A DNA stretch of 58,217 bases from the NCBI GenBank assembly GCA_017552715.1, contig JAFZOW010000092.1, positions 1 through 58,217 of the forward strand, written 5' to 3'. Source of the DNA: Lachnospiraceae bacterium. GTDB lineage: Bacteria; Bacillota; Clostridia; Lachnospirales; Lachnospiraceae. The notes beneath the pieces were generated by a model, which was not told where the DNA came from, made no database searches, and worked only from the letters and a program-made list of their open reading frames with translations. The translations under genes were made by a program, and so were the position numbers. Shown here piece by piece: positions 8,703 to 17,495 of this stretch; position 1 is the first letter of the stretch, and each line of letters begins with the position of its first letter.

Positions 8703-9481
8703 AGGCGTCTGCCTCCTTCCGGCTTTTCCTCCGAGTTACCGCTTAGGAGGGTGAACAGGCAGATCAGTGCCAGCAGCACCAGGCTGATCATGGAGCCGCC
8801 GTGCCAGTCATAAGCCGCAAAATAGCTGCCGATCAGGCTGCCCATGATGTAGGTGGAGTTGTAGAGCATATCCAGCACCACATAGTTGGTCATGGCCGGC
8901 AGAAAGACCATGGCGATACCGCTGACCACTCCGGGTATCGACAGGGGCAGTGTCACCTTCAGAAATACCTGAAACCCGCTGGCTCCCAGATCGGAGGCAG
9001 CCTCCATGAAGCTGCGGTCCAGACGTTCCAGCTGATTGTATATGGGAAGGATCATAAAAGGCAGGAAATCGTAGCTCATACCGATCACGGAATTCAGAAA
9101 AGGATGGTAAGCCAGATTGCCTTCCAGCAGCGTCAGCAGCTCCTTCAGGGCCGTAAGCCGCAGGGTAAAGTTGATCCACATGGGCAGGATAAAAAGAAGG
9201 AGCAGCACCGAACGCCTTTTAATGCGCGAGAATGCCAGCGAATAAGCCACGGGATAGGCGATCAGAAGGCAGACCAGTGTTGTGATCAGTGCCAGTACCA
9301 GACTGTAAAAGAGAGTTCCCAGCGTATTGGGATCGGTAAAAAAGCGTATAAAATTCTCTGCCGTAGGCTGTCCGCTGCTGTCGGAAAAAGCATAGACAAC
9401 GATAACGACAAGGGGCAGCACCACCAGCAGGAGCAGGAAGAGTGCATACGGCAGAGCCAGATGTTTTCGGCTGAAACGCAT
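8699..9481 (-). CDS. potB: Polyamine ABC transporter permease PotB
   Basis: A permease of 260 residues with six helices and the EAA loop EAASDLGASGFQVFLKVTLP. I chose ATG 9481 (MRFSRKHLAL) because GGGGGAGAGG lies just upstream. The frame stays open 28 codons further, but that extension runs back into potA and encodes no membrane-protein-like sequence. The start follows the potA stop by only 14 bases. Confidence 0.93.
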   Translation of the reverse strand: MRFSRKHLALPYALFLLLLVVLPLVVIVVYAFSDSSGQPTAENFIRFFTDPNTLGTLFYSLVLALITTLVCLLIAYPVAYSLAFSRIKRRSVLLLLFILPMWINFTLRLTALKELLTLLEGNLAYHPFLNSVIGMSYDFLPFMILPIYNQLERLDRSFMEAASDLGASGFQVFLKVTLPLSIPGVVSGIAMVFLPAMTNYVVLDMLYNSTYIMGSLIGSYFAAYDWHGGSMISLVLLALICLFTLLSGNSEEKPEGGRRL

Positions 9482-9495
9482 CAAGGCCTCTCCCC

Positions 9496-10935
9496 CTATT
9501 TCAGCAGAGCAAAGCTCATTTTTTCTTCCGGCAGGATCAGGCTCACCTGGTCCCCCATGTTCCACAGGTATTCATCGTCCACGATCAGATCGTGGCCGTG
9601 TTCGGTCCGTATCACGTAACAGTAATGGTCACCCTTGTAGATCAGGTTGATGATACGTCCTCTTGTAAGACCCGCGTCCGCATCATCGCTCATCTCGATA
9701 TCGCCGGGTGCGATGGAGATCTGCACCTTCAGGCTCTCGGGATCCACAAGCTCTCCTGATGCATCCCGAAGCTCCTGTGCATCCGCATCCAGTCTGGAGC
9801 CGGGAAGCAGCTTCGTCAGATCGCAGGCGATCACCTGCCCGTTATACATCACACTGTAATCCTTCATCACGGAGGCGGTAAAGCTGGTGGTATGATCCTC
9901 CGCAAGCATGATATGGATACCGTCCGGCTCCAGGCTCATGCCCACCTTATCTCCCACCTTCTGTGCCTTGGTGGAAACGATCACCATTTCGTATTTTCCG
10001 CTCTCCACGGTGATCTCGTAATGCATACCCTTAAAGGTCACCGCCGTTACAAGCCCTTCCACGGTGCCTTTCTCCGGCTCGGAAAGGATCACATCCTCGG
10101 GACGTACCACCACATCCACCAGGCTTCCTTCATCCACATCATCCATGCATTCGAACTCGCCGCCGCAGAAACGGCACTTCAGCTTCCCGGTCATGATGCC
10201 CTTGAAGATATTGCTCTCGCCGATAAAGTCTGCCACAAAGGCATTCTTCGGCTCGTTGTAGATATCCTCCGGCGTACCCACCTGCTGGATGGAACCGCGG
10301 TTCATCACCACGATCTTGTCCGACATGGTGAGGGCTTCCTCCTGGTCGTGGGTCACATAGATAAAGGTGATGCCCAGCTGCTGGTGCATGGCCTTCAGCT
10401 CGATCTGCATCTCCTTGCGCATCTTAAGGTCCAGTGCCCCCAGAGGCTCGTCCAGAAGCAGGATCTCCGGCTCGTTCACCAAAGCCCTTGCAATGGCGAT
10501 ACGCTGCTGCTGGCCGCCGGAAAGGGTGGAAACGCTGCGCGATTCAAAACCTTCCAGATCCACCAGATCCAGTACGCGTTTCACCTTTTTCTCCACTTCC
10601 TCCCTCGGAAGCTTTTTCAGCTTCAGGCCGAAAGCGATATTCTCATAGATGTTCATATGAGGGAAAAGCGCGTAGCGCTGAAAGACCGTATTGATGGGAC
10701 GCTTATTGGGCGGCAGGCTGGTGATGTCCTTGCCGTCCAGAAGGATCTGTCCTTCGGTGGGCAGGTCGAAGCCCGCGATCATGCGGAGGGTCGTGGTCTT
10801 GCCGCAACCGGAAGGCCCGAGAAAGGTAACGAACTCCCCTCTTCTGACCTGCAGATTAAAATCCCGCACCGCAACGGAACCATCGTCCTCAAAGCGGCGC
10901 AGGACATCCTTTAACTCGATTATATATTCAGACAT
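9496..10935 (-). CDS. potA: Polyamine ABC transporter ATPase PotA, extended
   Basis: This is the ATPase that powers polyamine import. Walker A GPSGCGKTT, signature LSGGQQQRIAIARAL, Walker B EILLLDEPLGALD and switch VTHDQEEALTMSD are intact. It has 479 residues against about 360-380 for typical PotA. The extra length is C-terminal: after a normal TOBE region (VVVRPEDVILSEPEKG to VGMSLEPDGIHI) there is a second stretch of the same kind (VQISIAPGDIEMS to GDQVSLILPEEK), suggesting a duplicated TOBE domain. A Cys-rich loop (CRFCGGEFEC) precedes the first. The ATG at 10935 has no good ribosome site, which is unusual in this window. Confidence 0.94.
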   Translation of the reverse strand: MSEYIIELKDVLRRFEDDGSVAVRDFNLQVRRGEFVTFLGPSGCGKTTTLRMIAGFDLPTEGQILLDGKDITSLPPNKRPINTVFQRYALFPHMNIYENIAFGLKLKKLPREEVEKKVKRVLDLVDLEGFESRSVSTLSGGQQQRIAIARALVNEPEILLLDEPLGALDLKMRKEMQIELKAMHQQLGITFIYVTHDQEEALTMSDKIVVMNRGSIQQVGTPEDIYNEPKNAFVADFIGESNIFKGIMTGKLKCRFCGGEFECMDDVDEGSLVDVVVRPEDVILSEPEKGTVEGLVTAVTFKGMHYEITVESGKYEMVIVSTKAQKVGDKVGMSLEPDGIHIMLAEDHTTSFTASVMKDYSVMYNGQVIACDLTKLLPGSRLDADAQELRDASGELVDPESLKVQISIAPGDIEMSDDADAGLTRGRIINLIYKGDHYCYVIRTEHGHDLIVDDEYLWNMGDQVSLILPEEKMSFALLK

Positions 10936-10959
10936 TTTTTATCAACAACTTTCATAGAT

Positions 10960-10965
10960 AGTATA
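10960..10965 (-). promoter_or_regulatory. Candidate -10 box upstream of potA
   Basis: TATACT on the minus strand, about 25 bases before the potA ATG. No convincing -35 is present: the position where it should lie is occupied by the truncated repeat copy at 10965-10995. Either the repeat supplies the upstream half or the promoter is elsewhere. Confidence 0.35.
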
Positions 10966-10995
10966 CAGCGATCTGCCCTTTGCCCGCAGGGCAAT
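10965..10995 (+). repeat. Truncated copy of the palindromic element
   Basis: These 31 bases (from ACAGCGATCTGCC through GCAGGGCAAT) are repeated exactly at 11081-11111 inside the fuller element. They include the inner hairpin TTGCCC-GCA-GGGCAA. The partner arm GGCAGATCGC is missing or degenerate here, so this looks like a partial duplication lying in the potA leader. Confidence 0.75.
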
Positions 10996-11047
10996 TTTGC
11001 AAGTCAGGTCACTGTTTTATTCTGTCAACACCTTTCACAGGAAATAT

Positions 11048-11157
11048 CCCGCGAGGGTGAGCTTGCGAATCCCGAGTTTTACAGCGATCTGCCCTTTGCC
11101 CGCAGGGCAATCCTGCATGGCAGATCGCAATGTTCTGAGTTCGCCAGAACTCAGAAC
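11048..11157 (+). repeat. Palindromic repeat element, diverged copy A
   Basis: This is the third member of the family seen at 38626-38759 and 53275-53408. The leader CGCGAGGGTGAGCTTGCG, continuing AATCCCGAGTT, is identical to both. The main stem is GCGATCTGCC (11084-11093) with GGCAGATCGC (11119-11128), enclosing TTGCCC-GCA-GGGCAA. A second hairpin (GTTCTGAGTTC, loop, GAACTCAGAAC; 11132-11157) has a perfect 11-bp stem. The stem bases differ from the other copies but pairing is kept. The last hairpin overlaps and supplies the stop codon of the gene at 11151. Confidence 0.8.
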
Positions 11158-11636
11158 AGGTTCTTGGTAAGACGCGTGGTCTTGGTGGTAAAACGGTCGT
11201 AGATGAATTCCACCGTCATCTCGGCCTTGGTCACGCGGGATACGCGGATATCGATGGTGCCTGCTTCCTTCTCCGCTTTCCGCACATTACTGGGGACTAC
11301 ACGGATGATGGGATGGGTCTTTCCTTCCTCGGGGGGCTCGATGGTATAGGTATAGGTCTTCTCATTGATCCTCTTCTTCGTGTCATTCTCCAGCTCGTAA
11401 TAAACGGCATGGCCATCCTCGGTAAAGGACCAGTGTTCGGAGACTTTTTCGCCCACTTCCTTGGTCTGATGCCAGTCTCCGGCCACGTTTTCCATGGTGA
11501 TCTCGCGGCTGATGATCAGCATATCGGCTACATAGTAGATCGCCGCTCCCAGCATGAGGAAAAAGAGTACGCCGATAATGAAACCGCCGATATCCTTTTT
11601 CTCCGTCCTTTTCTGTTTCACCCTGACTGTCTGCAT
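11151..11636 (-). CDS. Membrane-anchored protein of unknown function
   Basis: I do not recognise a family. The 161 residues comprise a basic cytoplasmic start (MQTVRVKQKRTEKK), one membrane helix (about 17-42) and an extracytoplasmic part that begins with GDWHQTKEVGEKVSEHWSF, reminiscent of small lipocalin-like beta barrels with a GxW opening. The start ATG has GGGAGG upstream and lies 14 bases after the stop of the TPR gene, so the two are probably one operon. The stop codon lies within the hairpin of the palindromic element. The natural C-terminus may therefore have been changed by an insertion. Confidence 0.75.
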   Translation of the reverse strand: MQTVRVKQKRTEKKDIGGFIIGVLFFLMLGAAIYYVADMLIISREITMENVAGDWHQTKEVGEKVSEHWSFTEDGHAVYYELENDTKKRINEKTYTYTIEPPEEGKTHPIIRVVPSNVRKAEKEAGTIDIRVSRVTKAEMTVEFIYDRFTTKTTRLTKNLF

Positions 11637-11650
11637 TACTAAATTCCTCC

Positions 11651-13072
11651 CTACTCTCCTATAGCTTCCAGACGCTGTCTCGCCTTATCGATCTCATGAC
11701 TGTCCGGGAAAAGATTGATCAGCTCATTAAACTTTTCCGCGGCGCGGTTCACATCACCGCTTTCATAATACGCAACCCCAAGGAAATAAAGGGCTTCATC
11801 ATTCGTCGGATCGTACTGGTATGCCTTCTCCAGATCCGCGATGGCCACGGCATAATCTTCCTGCCTGTAAGCCTCCATTCCGCTGTCGTAATAACTCTGG
11901 GCCACGGAACCACCGATGGAACCCTTAAGGTAATTATACAGCTCCAGGTATTCCTGGGATGCACTGTTATCAATATAATCCTGCGGGATGAGGGACAGGT
12001 ACTGATCTACGCTCATCTCGCTCTGGCCGGCATCCAGATAGGCAAAGGCCGCCGCATGCAGGTGGTCGTTGGCCGCCATGGCACCGCCCTCACCGCTGAT
12101 ATCGCTGATCATCCCGGTCTGCTCCGCCAGATTGTTCTCCAGCTCCCGGATCCGGGAATTCAGGTCATTGATCTCACCGTTCTTGGCATCGATCTGCTCG
12201 CCGTATTCGGTAAGCTTCCCTTCCTCTTCGGAACGGACCTTGGCCTCACGGGCAGGCATGATCAGGAAAAAGGTTGCCAGCACACCGACGGCTATACCCA
12301 GGCCGATCTGCAGGAACACATGCAGGCCCAGCGGCTCCTTCCCGCCCACCTGGGGCAGATACTGCCTGGAGCTTATATCGCTGGAAAACACGGAGCCGGT
12401 ATCTTCCCGGTCCCTCTCCTTACGGTGACGCCGTCCGGAAGGACGGTCATCGCCGCCGTAGAGCTGCTCCTCGCACTCCTTGATATACAGAAGGGTATCC
12501 ACATCCCCCAGGTCGATCCTGCGGGCGCGCTCCAGCTCGCGCTTGGCTTTCTCCCATTCTCCGGAATCCATATACAGGAGTCCCAGAAGACGGTGGGCCT
12601 TCACGAACTTGGGGTTAAGGCTCAGTACCTTTTTCAGCTGGATCACCGCAAGATCATTGGAATTCTGATAGCAATGCCCCAGCGCGATATTATACTTTTT
12701 TAATGTGGTATTGATCGTCTCCAGGCGTCCCCTGTCCGACTGGATCATGTTGATGTATTCGTCCGCCACATTACGGTCGGGACGGATGTTTTTACTGATG
12801 ACCCATTCCACGAAAGCGGCTACCGCCTCTCCCGTTTCGTAATACACCAGTCCCAGAAGGTTCCGGGCATCCACATGATTTTTATTGCACCTCAGGCACT
12901 CTTTCAGCACCCGGATCGAACCGCTGAGATCACGCACCTGTGCGCGATCCACGCCTTCATTATACAAGCGGTTGGCGGCGTACATGATCTTTTTGTAGCG
13001 CCCCACGTCCGCGCGGCAATTCGTACAATAATCCAGTTCAGAGAGGGTAGCGCCGCATCTGTAACACTCCAC
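11651..13072 (-). CDS. Zinc-ribbon TPR membrane protein
   Basis: A 473-residue protein of unknown role. The start has a four-Cys zinc ribbon (C3, C6, C16, C19). TPR-like helices follow (about 30-210; RLLGLLYMDSGEWEKAKREL is a clear unit), then a basic linker, one membrane helix (about 250-272, FLQIGLGIAVGVLATFFLIM), a coiled coil (about 278-318) and further TPR units at the C-terminus (DYAVAIADLEKAYQYDPTN). The two TPR blocks would sit on opposite sides of the membrane. The GTG start at 13072 has GGAGATAAGG upstream, which lies across the stop of the 51-aa gene. A scaffold role is plausible but unproven. Confidence 0.85.
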   Translation of the reverse strand: MECYRCGATLSELDYCTNCRADVGRYKKIMYAANRLYNEGVDRAQVRDLSGSIRVLKECLRCNKNHVDARNLLGLVYYETGEAVAAFVEWVISKNIRPDRNVADEYINMIQSDRGRLETINTTLKKYNIALGHCYQNSNDLAVIQLKKVLSLNPKFVKAHRLLGLLYMDSGEWEKAKRELERARRIDLGDVDTLLYIKECEEQLYGGDDRPSGRRHRKERDREDTGSVFSSDISSRQYLPQVGGKEPLGLHVFLQIGLGIAVGVLATFFLIMPAREAKVRSEEEGKLTEYGEQIDAKNGEINDLNSRIRELENNLAEQTGMISDISGEGGAMAANDHLHAAAFAYLDAGQSEMSVDQYLSLIPQDYIDNSASQEYLELYNYLKGSIGGSVAQSYYDSGMEAYRQEDYAVAIADLEKAYQYDPTNDEALYFLGVAYYESGDVNRAAEKFNELINLFPDSHEIDKARQRLEAIGE

Positions 13073-13085
13073 GCTTCCTTATCTC

Positions 13086-13241
13086 CTATTGCTCTCCGGT
13101 ATATGTTCCGTCATATTCCTGCGCCACGTTCAGGAAAAGATCCAGCATATCGGTCAGATCTTCCTTGAAGATGGCGTCTTCGGTATCCTCAACCTCAAGA
13201 CTCTTATGAAACTTCTTCAGCTCTTCCTCAAAAACGATCAT
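13086..13241 (-). CDS. Small acidic protein, 51 aa
   Basis: A short gene supported by a strong ribosome site: GAAGGAG eight bases before ATG 13241. It ends at a TAG whose neighbourhood forms the ribosome site of the TPR gene. The product is acidic, with MIVFEEELKKF at the start and an amphipathic second half (DLTDMLDLFLNVAQEYDG). No signal or membrane segment is seen and I do not recognise the family. Its position between valS and the TPR gene, with tight spacing to the latter, suggests co-translation with the TPR protein. Confidence 0.7.
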   Translation of the reverse strand: MIVFEEELKKFHKSLEVEDTEDAIFKEDLTDMLDLFLNVAQEYDGTYTGEQ

Positions 13242-13302
13242 GAACTCATCTCCTTCTTCAGCACTTTACATAATACAAAAAGCCAAAGGAAAAATCAATA
13301 CG

Positions 13303-15963
13303 TTACTTGCGGAGATTTGCGATCTGCTCCTTAACCTGTTCCATCATACGGCTGTACTTGTCCAGCTTTGCCCTCTCTTCGGCGATCTTTTCCGCCGGAG
13401 CCTTGGAAGTGAACTTCTCATTGGACAGCATACCGTTCACCCTGGCAAGCTCTTTTTCCAGACGCTGTTCTTCTTTCTGAAGCCGCTCCAGCTCCTTCTC
13501 GATATCCACCAGTTCTCCAAGAGGGATGTAAAGGTTCACATCCGGGATCACTACGGACACCGCATCCTCGCCGATACCGCTCCGGTCTTCCTGCACGATC
13601 AGCTCCGAGGCGGACGCCAGGCTCTTGATGAAATCGGCATTTTCGGCAAAGCTCGCTCTCTTTTCCGCAAGGGCGCTCACCACATAGACATGTGCCTTCT
13701 TTGAAGGAGGCACATCCATACCCGTACGGGCATTGCGGATGCCCCGAATGGCTTCCTTGATGCTCTCCACCGCAGCTTCCTCCGCCGGGTAGTCCTTCGC
13801 CCCATCATACACGGGCCAGGCGCTGACCATGATGGAATCCTCATCCTCCTGCAGGGAGCAGAAGATCTCTTCGGTAACGAAGGGCATATAGGGATGCAGC
13901 AGCTTCAGCGCATCGATGAGCACGTTCTTTAAGGTATACAGTGCCGCATTCCGGGATGCAGCATCCTCTTTGGCATAGAGTCTGGGCTTCACCATCTCGA
14001 TGTACCAGTCGCAGAACTCATCCCAGATAAAATCGTAGATCTTCTGCACTGCCACGCCCAGCTCGTATTTCTCCATGTTTTCCGTCACATCCTTCACCAG
14101 ACGGTTGGCCTTGGAGATGATCCAGCGGTCTGCCGGGGCCAGCTCGCTCTCCGCCGGTCTGGCGGGCTGCTCATCTCCCATGTTCATAAGGATGAAACGG
14201 GAAGCGTTCCAGATCTTGTTTGCAAAGTTACGGTTGGATTCCACTTTTTCATAGTAGAAACGCATATCATTACCCGGCGCATTGCCCGTGACCAGCGTCA
14301 GACGCAGTGCATCGGCACCGTACTTTGCGATGATCTCCAGGGGATCGATACCGTTTCCGAGGCTCTTGCTCATCTTCCGCCCCTGGGAATCACGTACCAG
14401 GCCATGGAAGAATACGGTCTTGAAGGGTTTTTCGCCCATCTGCTCGTATCCGGAGAAGATCATGCGGATGACCCAGAAGAAGATGATATCATAACCGGTC
14501 ACCAGCACATCCGTAGGATAGAAATACTTAAGTTCCTTCGTCTGCTCCGGCCAGCCCAGGGTCGAGAAAGGCCAAAGGGCGGAGGAAAACCAGGTATCCA
14601 GCGTATCCGGGTCCTGTGTAAGATGGGTAGCACCGCACTTCGGGCACTTTTCCGGTGCCGTACGGGATACCACGATCTCCCCGCAGTCATCACAATACCA
14701 GGCCGGGATCCTGTGTCCCCACCAGAGCTGACGGGAGATACACCAGTCGCGGATGTTATCTGTCCAGTTAAAGTAATTCTTCTGCATGCTCTCGGGCACC
14801 AGACGGATCTCTCCCTCCCGTACCGCCTTCTGGGCCGGCTTGATCAGCTCGTCCATCTTTACGAACCACTGGGCCTTCACCAAAGGCTCCACCGTAGCTC
14901 CGCAGCGGTCATGGGTTCCCACGTTATGCACATGATCTTCGATCTTCACCAGCAGCCCCATCTGCTCCAGCTCAGCCACGATGGCCTTACGGGCAGCATA
15001 GCGCTCCATGCCGGCAAACTTTCCGCCGTTCTCGTTGATGGTGGCATCGTCGTTCATGATGTTGATCAGGGGCAGATCGTGACGTTTCCCCACCTCAAAG
15101 TCGTTAGGGTCGTGTCCCGGAGTGATCTTCACCACGCCGGTACCGAATTCACGGTCCACGTATTCATCTGCCACCACGGGGATCTTGCGGTTCATCAGGG
15201 GCAGCATCAGATTCTTCCCCACCAGATGCTTATAACGCTCATCCTCGGGATGCACAGCCACGGCGGTATCGCCCAGCATGGTCTCGGGACGGGTGGTGGC
15301 AAACACCAGATACTCCCCGCTCTCCGTGTCGTCATCATTCAGGATCGGATATTTGATATGCCAGAAATGACCGGCCTGCTCCTCATATTCCACCTCAGCA
15401 TCGGAAATGGAAGTATTGCACACCGGGCACCAGTTGACCATACGGGCCCCTTTATAGATGTAGCCTTTTTCGTACATCTTGACGAAGACTTCGTTCACGG
15501 CCTTGTTGCAGCCTTCATCCATGGTAAAACGTTCACGGTCCCAGTCACAGGAGCTGCCCAGCTTCTTCAGCTGGTTCACGATGCGGCCGCCGTATTCCTT
15601 CTTCCAGGCCCAGGCCCGCTCCAGGAATTTCTCACGACCCAGGCTTTCCTTATCTATACCTTCTTCCCGCAGCTTCTCCGTGATCTTTACTTCGGTGGCG
15701 ATGGAAGCATGATCCGTTCCGGGCTGCCAGAGGGTATTATAGCCCTGCATACGCTTAAAACGGATAAGTATATCCTGAAGGGTCTCATCCAGAGCATGAC
15801 CCATGTGCAGCTGCCCGGTGATATTGGGGGGCGGGATCACGATGGTGAAAGGTTTTTTGCTTTCATCCACCTCGGCATGGAAGTATTTCTTGTCCAGCCA
15901 CTTCTGATAAAGTCTGTCTTCGATCCCGCTGGGATCATATGTTTTCGCAAGTTCTCTACTCAT
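13303..15963 (-). CDS. valS: Valyl-tRNA synthetase
   Basis: Class Ia aminoacyl-tRNA synthetase charging tRNA-Val, 886 residues, normal length. The HIGH-type motif reads QLHMGH in [16 protein letters not shown]. The editing domain lies between about 200 and 380, two CxxC zinc motifs occur near [10 protein letters not shown] and CPKCGATH, and KMSKSLGNG is intact. The C-terminal coiled coil ([19 protein letters not shown]) that grips the tRNA is present. The leader is only about 90 bases, too short for a T-box riboswitch, so charging-dependent control of that kind is unlikely. A GAGAGG ribosome site precedes ATG 15963. Confidence 0.98.
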   Translation of the reverse strand: MSRELAKTYDPSGIEDRLYQKWLDKKYFHAEVDESKKPFTIVIPPPNITGQLHMGHALDETLQDILIRFKRMQGYNTLWQPGTDHASIATEVKITEKLREEGIDKESLGREKFLERAWAWKKEYGGRIVNQLKKLGSSCDWDRERFTMDEGCNKAVNEVFVKMYEKGYIYKGARMVNWCPVCNTSISDAEVEYEEQAGHFWHIKYPILNDDDTESGEYLVFATTRPETMLGDTAVAVHPEDERYKHLVGKNLMLPLMNRKIPVVADEYVDREFGTGVVKITPGHDPNDFEVGKRHDLPLINIMNDDATINENGGKFAGMERYAARKAIVAELEQMGLLVKIEDHVHNVGTHDRCGATVEPLVKAQWFVKMDELIKPAQKAVREGEIRLVPESMQKNYFNWTDNIRDWCISRQLWWGHRIPAWYCDDCGEIVVSRTAPEKCPKCGATHLTQDPDTLDTWFSSALWPFSTLGWPEQTKELKYFYPTDVLVTGYDIIFFWVIRMIFSGYEQMGEKPFKTVFFHGLVRDSQGRKMSKSLGNGIDPLEIIAKYGADALRLTLVTGNAPGNDMRFYYEKVESNRNFANKIWNASRFILMNMGDEQPARPAESELAPADRWIISKANRLVKDVTENMEKYELGVAVQKIYDFIWDEFCDWYIEMVKPRLYAKEDAASRNAALYTLKNVLIDALKLLHPYMPFVTEEIFCSLQEDEDSIMVSAWPVYDGAKDYPAEEAAVESIKEAIRGIRNARTGMDVPPSKKAHVYVVSALAEKRASFAENADFIKSLASASELIVQEDRSGIGEDAVSVVIPDVNLYIPLGELVDIEKELERLQKEEQRLEKELARVNGMLSNEKFTSKAPAEKIAEERAKLDKYSRMMEQVKEQIANLRK

Positions 15964-16056
15964 GATTTTATATTACCTCTCAATTTGATTTGCTGTTCTG
16001 ATTATATATCGTTCTGTCTTTTGCTTTTTCTTCCTTATATAATAGCTACGCAGATC

Positions 16057-17370
16057 TCAGCGTTCCATCAGCCAGAATGCGGCACTGTAGGGAGGCAGTT
16101 CACTGCCGCCGCCGAAATCATGGAGCTGTCCCGTGATCAGATCCGTTGCCTGACCGCAGCCCGCATCAAAGTGAGCCGTATAGGGATTGCTGTCCATATT
16201 GATGGCTACCAGTACACGTTCCGTATCACATTTACGTTCAAAGATGCACTGCCGGTTCTGCAGTACCACGCTGCGCATTCCGCCGTAGTTAAGGGCCTTG
16301 CTCTTCTTCTTGGCCTCGGCCAGCCGGCTGATCCAATCCGTGAGTTCGTTCCACTGCGGCTTTTCAAAGCAGGGGCGCAGAGCCGGATCCCCCTGGGATT
16401 TGTCCGCCTTCTCCCCCCACTCACTTCCGTAATATACGCAGGGGATCCCGGGCATGCCGAAGACCATGGCATAGACCAGGGGCAGGCAGTTGGGATCCTG
16501 TATAAGACTGGCGATACGGGAAACATCGTGATTATCCGCAAAGGAAAGCAGATGTGCTCCCCGGCATACCGTCCAATCCTCCGGCCCGAAAAGGCGCAGC
16601 AGGGAATGGACGATCTCGAACATATTTGCGGAATTGAAAGCGGAATGGATGCCTTTATAGCACTGATAATTGGTCAGGCTGTGAATGTGCATCTCATTCA
16701 GCATGCGGCCGTACTCCCCGTGGAGTACCTCCCCCAGCAGGAAGAAATCTTCCTTTTTACTGTCGGTGAACTCCCGCAGGCGGCGTAAGAATTCCCTGTC
16801 CAGGCAGTACGCCACATCCAGGCGGATCCCATCGATATCGAATTCGCTGATCCAGCCTTCCACGGCATGGAAGATATGCTGTATCACATCCTCATTGCGG
16901 AGGTTGAGCTTTACCAGGTCGAAATTACCTTCCCAGCCCTCATACCAGAGGCCGTCATTATAATTGGAGTTCCCACCGAAATCGATACGGTGGAACCAGC
17001 CCGTATATGGAGAATTCTCCCTGTTCTTCAGCACATCCTGAAACGCCCAGAAACCGCGGCCCACATGATTGAACACACCATCCAGGACCACACGTATCCC
17101 TTCCTTATGAAGAGCATCCACAACTTCCTTAAAATCGGAATTGCTGCCCAGGCGGGTATCGATACGGGTATAATCCCGGGTATTATAGCCGTGGGTATCC
17201 GATTCAAAAACCGGCGAAAAATAAATGGCATTGCAGCCCAGCTTCTTAATGTGCGGGATCCAGTCTTTTACCTTCAGGATACGGGACTGCGCCACTCCGT
17301 CATTTTCAAAGGGCGCACCGCAGAAACCGAGAGGGTAGATCTGATAAAAAACACTTTCACAGGCCCACAT
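16057..17370 (-). CDS. Cytoplasmic GH13 alpha-amylase family glycosidase
   Basis: A 437-residue (beta/alpha)8 enzyme acting on alpha-1,4 or alpha-1,6 glucans. It lacks a signal peptide, so it is intracellular. Region I is LDGVFNHVG, the nucleophile Asp is in GIRLDVAYC, the acid/base Glu in LLGEVLHGEYG and the third acid in SFADNHDVSRI. The short N-terminus (FYQIYPLGFCGAP) and compact size fit the neopullulanase/cyclomaltodextrinase-like intracellular group rather than secreted alpha-amylase. The exact substrate cannot be read from sequence. The ATG at 17370 has GGAGG upstream. It lies between valS and the helicase with its own short leader. Confidence 0.92.
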   Translation of the reverse strand: MWACESVFYQIYPLGFCGAPFENDGVAQSRILKVKDWIPHIKKLGCNAIYFSPVFESDTHGYNTRDYTRIDTRLGSNSDFKEVVDALHKEGIRVVLDGVFNHVGRGFWAFQDVLKNRENSPYTGWFHRIDFGGNSNYNDGLWYEGWEGNFDLVKLNLRNEDVIQHIFHAVEGWISEFDIDGIRLDVAYCLDREFLRRLREFTDSKKEDFFLLGEVLHGEYGRMLNEMHIHSLTNYQCYKGIHSAFNSANMFEIVHSLLRLFGPEDWTVCRGAHLLSFADNHDVSRIASLIQDPNCLPLVYAMVFGMPGIPCVYYGSEWGEKADKSQGDPALRPCFEKPQWNELTDWISRLAEAKKKSKALNYGGMRSVVLQNRQCIFERKCDTERVLVAINMDSNPYTAHFDAGCGQATDLITGQLHDFGGGSELPPYSAAFWLMER

Positions 17371-17495
17371 ACAGGTATCCTCCGTTTCGTCTTATCTCGG
17401 ATGATCCATGGACGGTTTTTCATGGTCCGTTCATGAAGTCATGATATTTTAACACATTATGCCGGAGAATACCATATATATAGAGAAGAAATTTT

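Noticed and set aside
15964-16056. T-box riboswitch upstream of valS
   Set aside because: The gap is about 90 bases, with no stem I structure, no T-box core and no terminator.
14404-16788. 794-codon plus-strand frame opposite valS and the GH13 gene
   Set aside because: It spans two unrelated real genes on the other strand and shows no domain; it is a codon-bias shadow.
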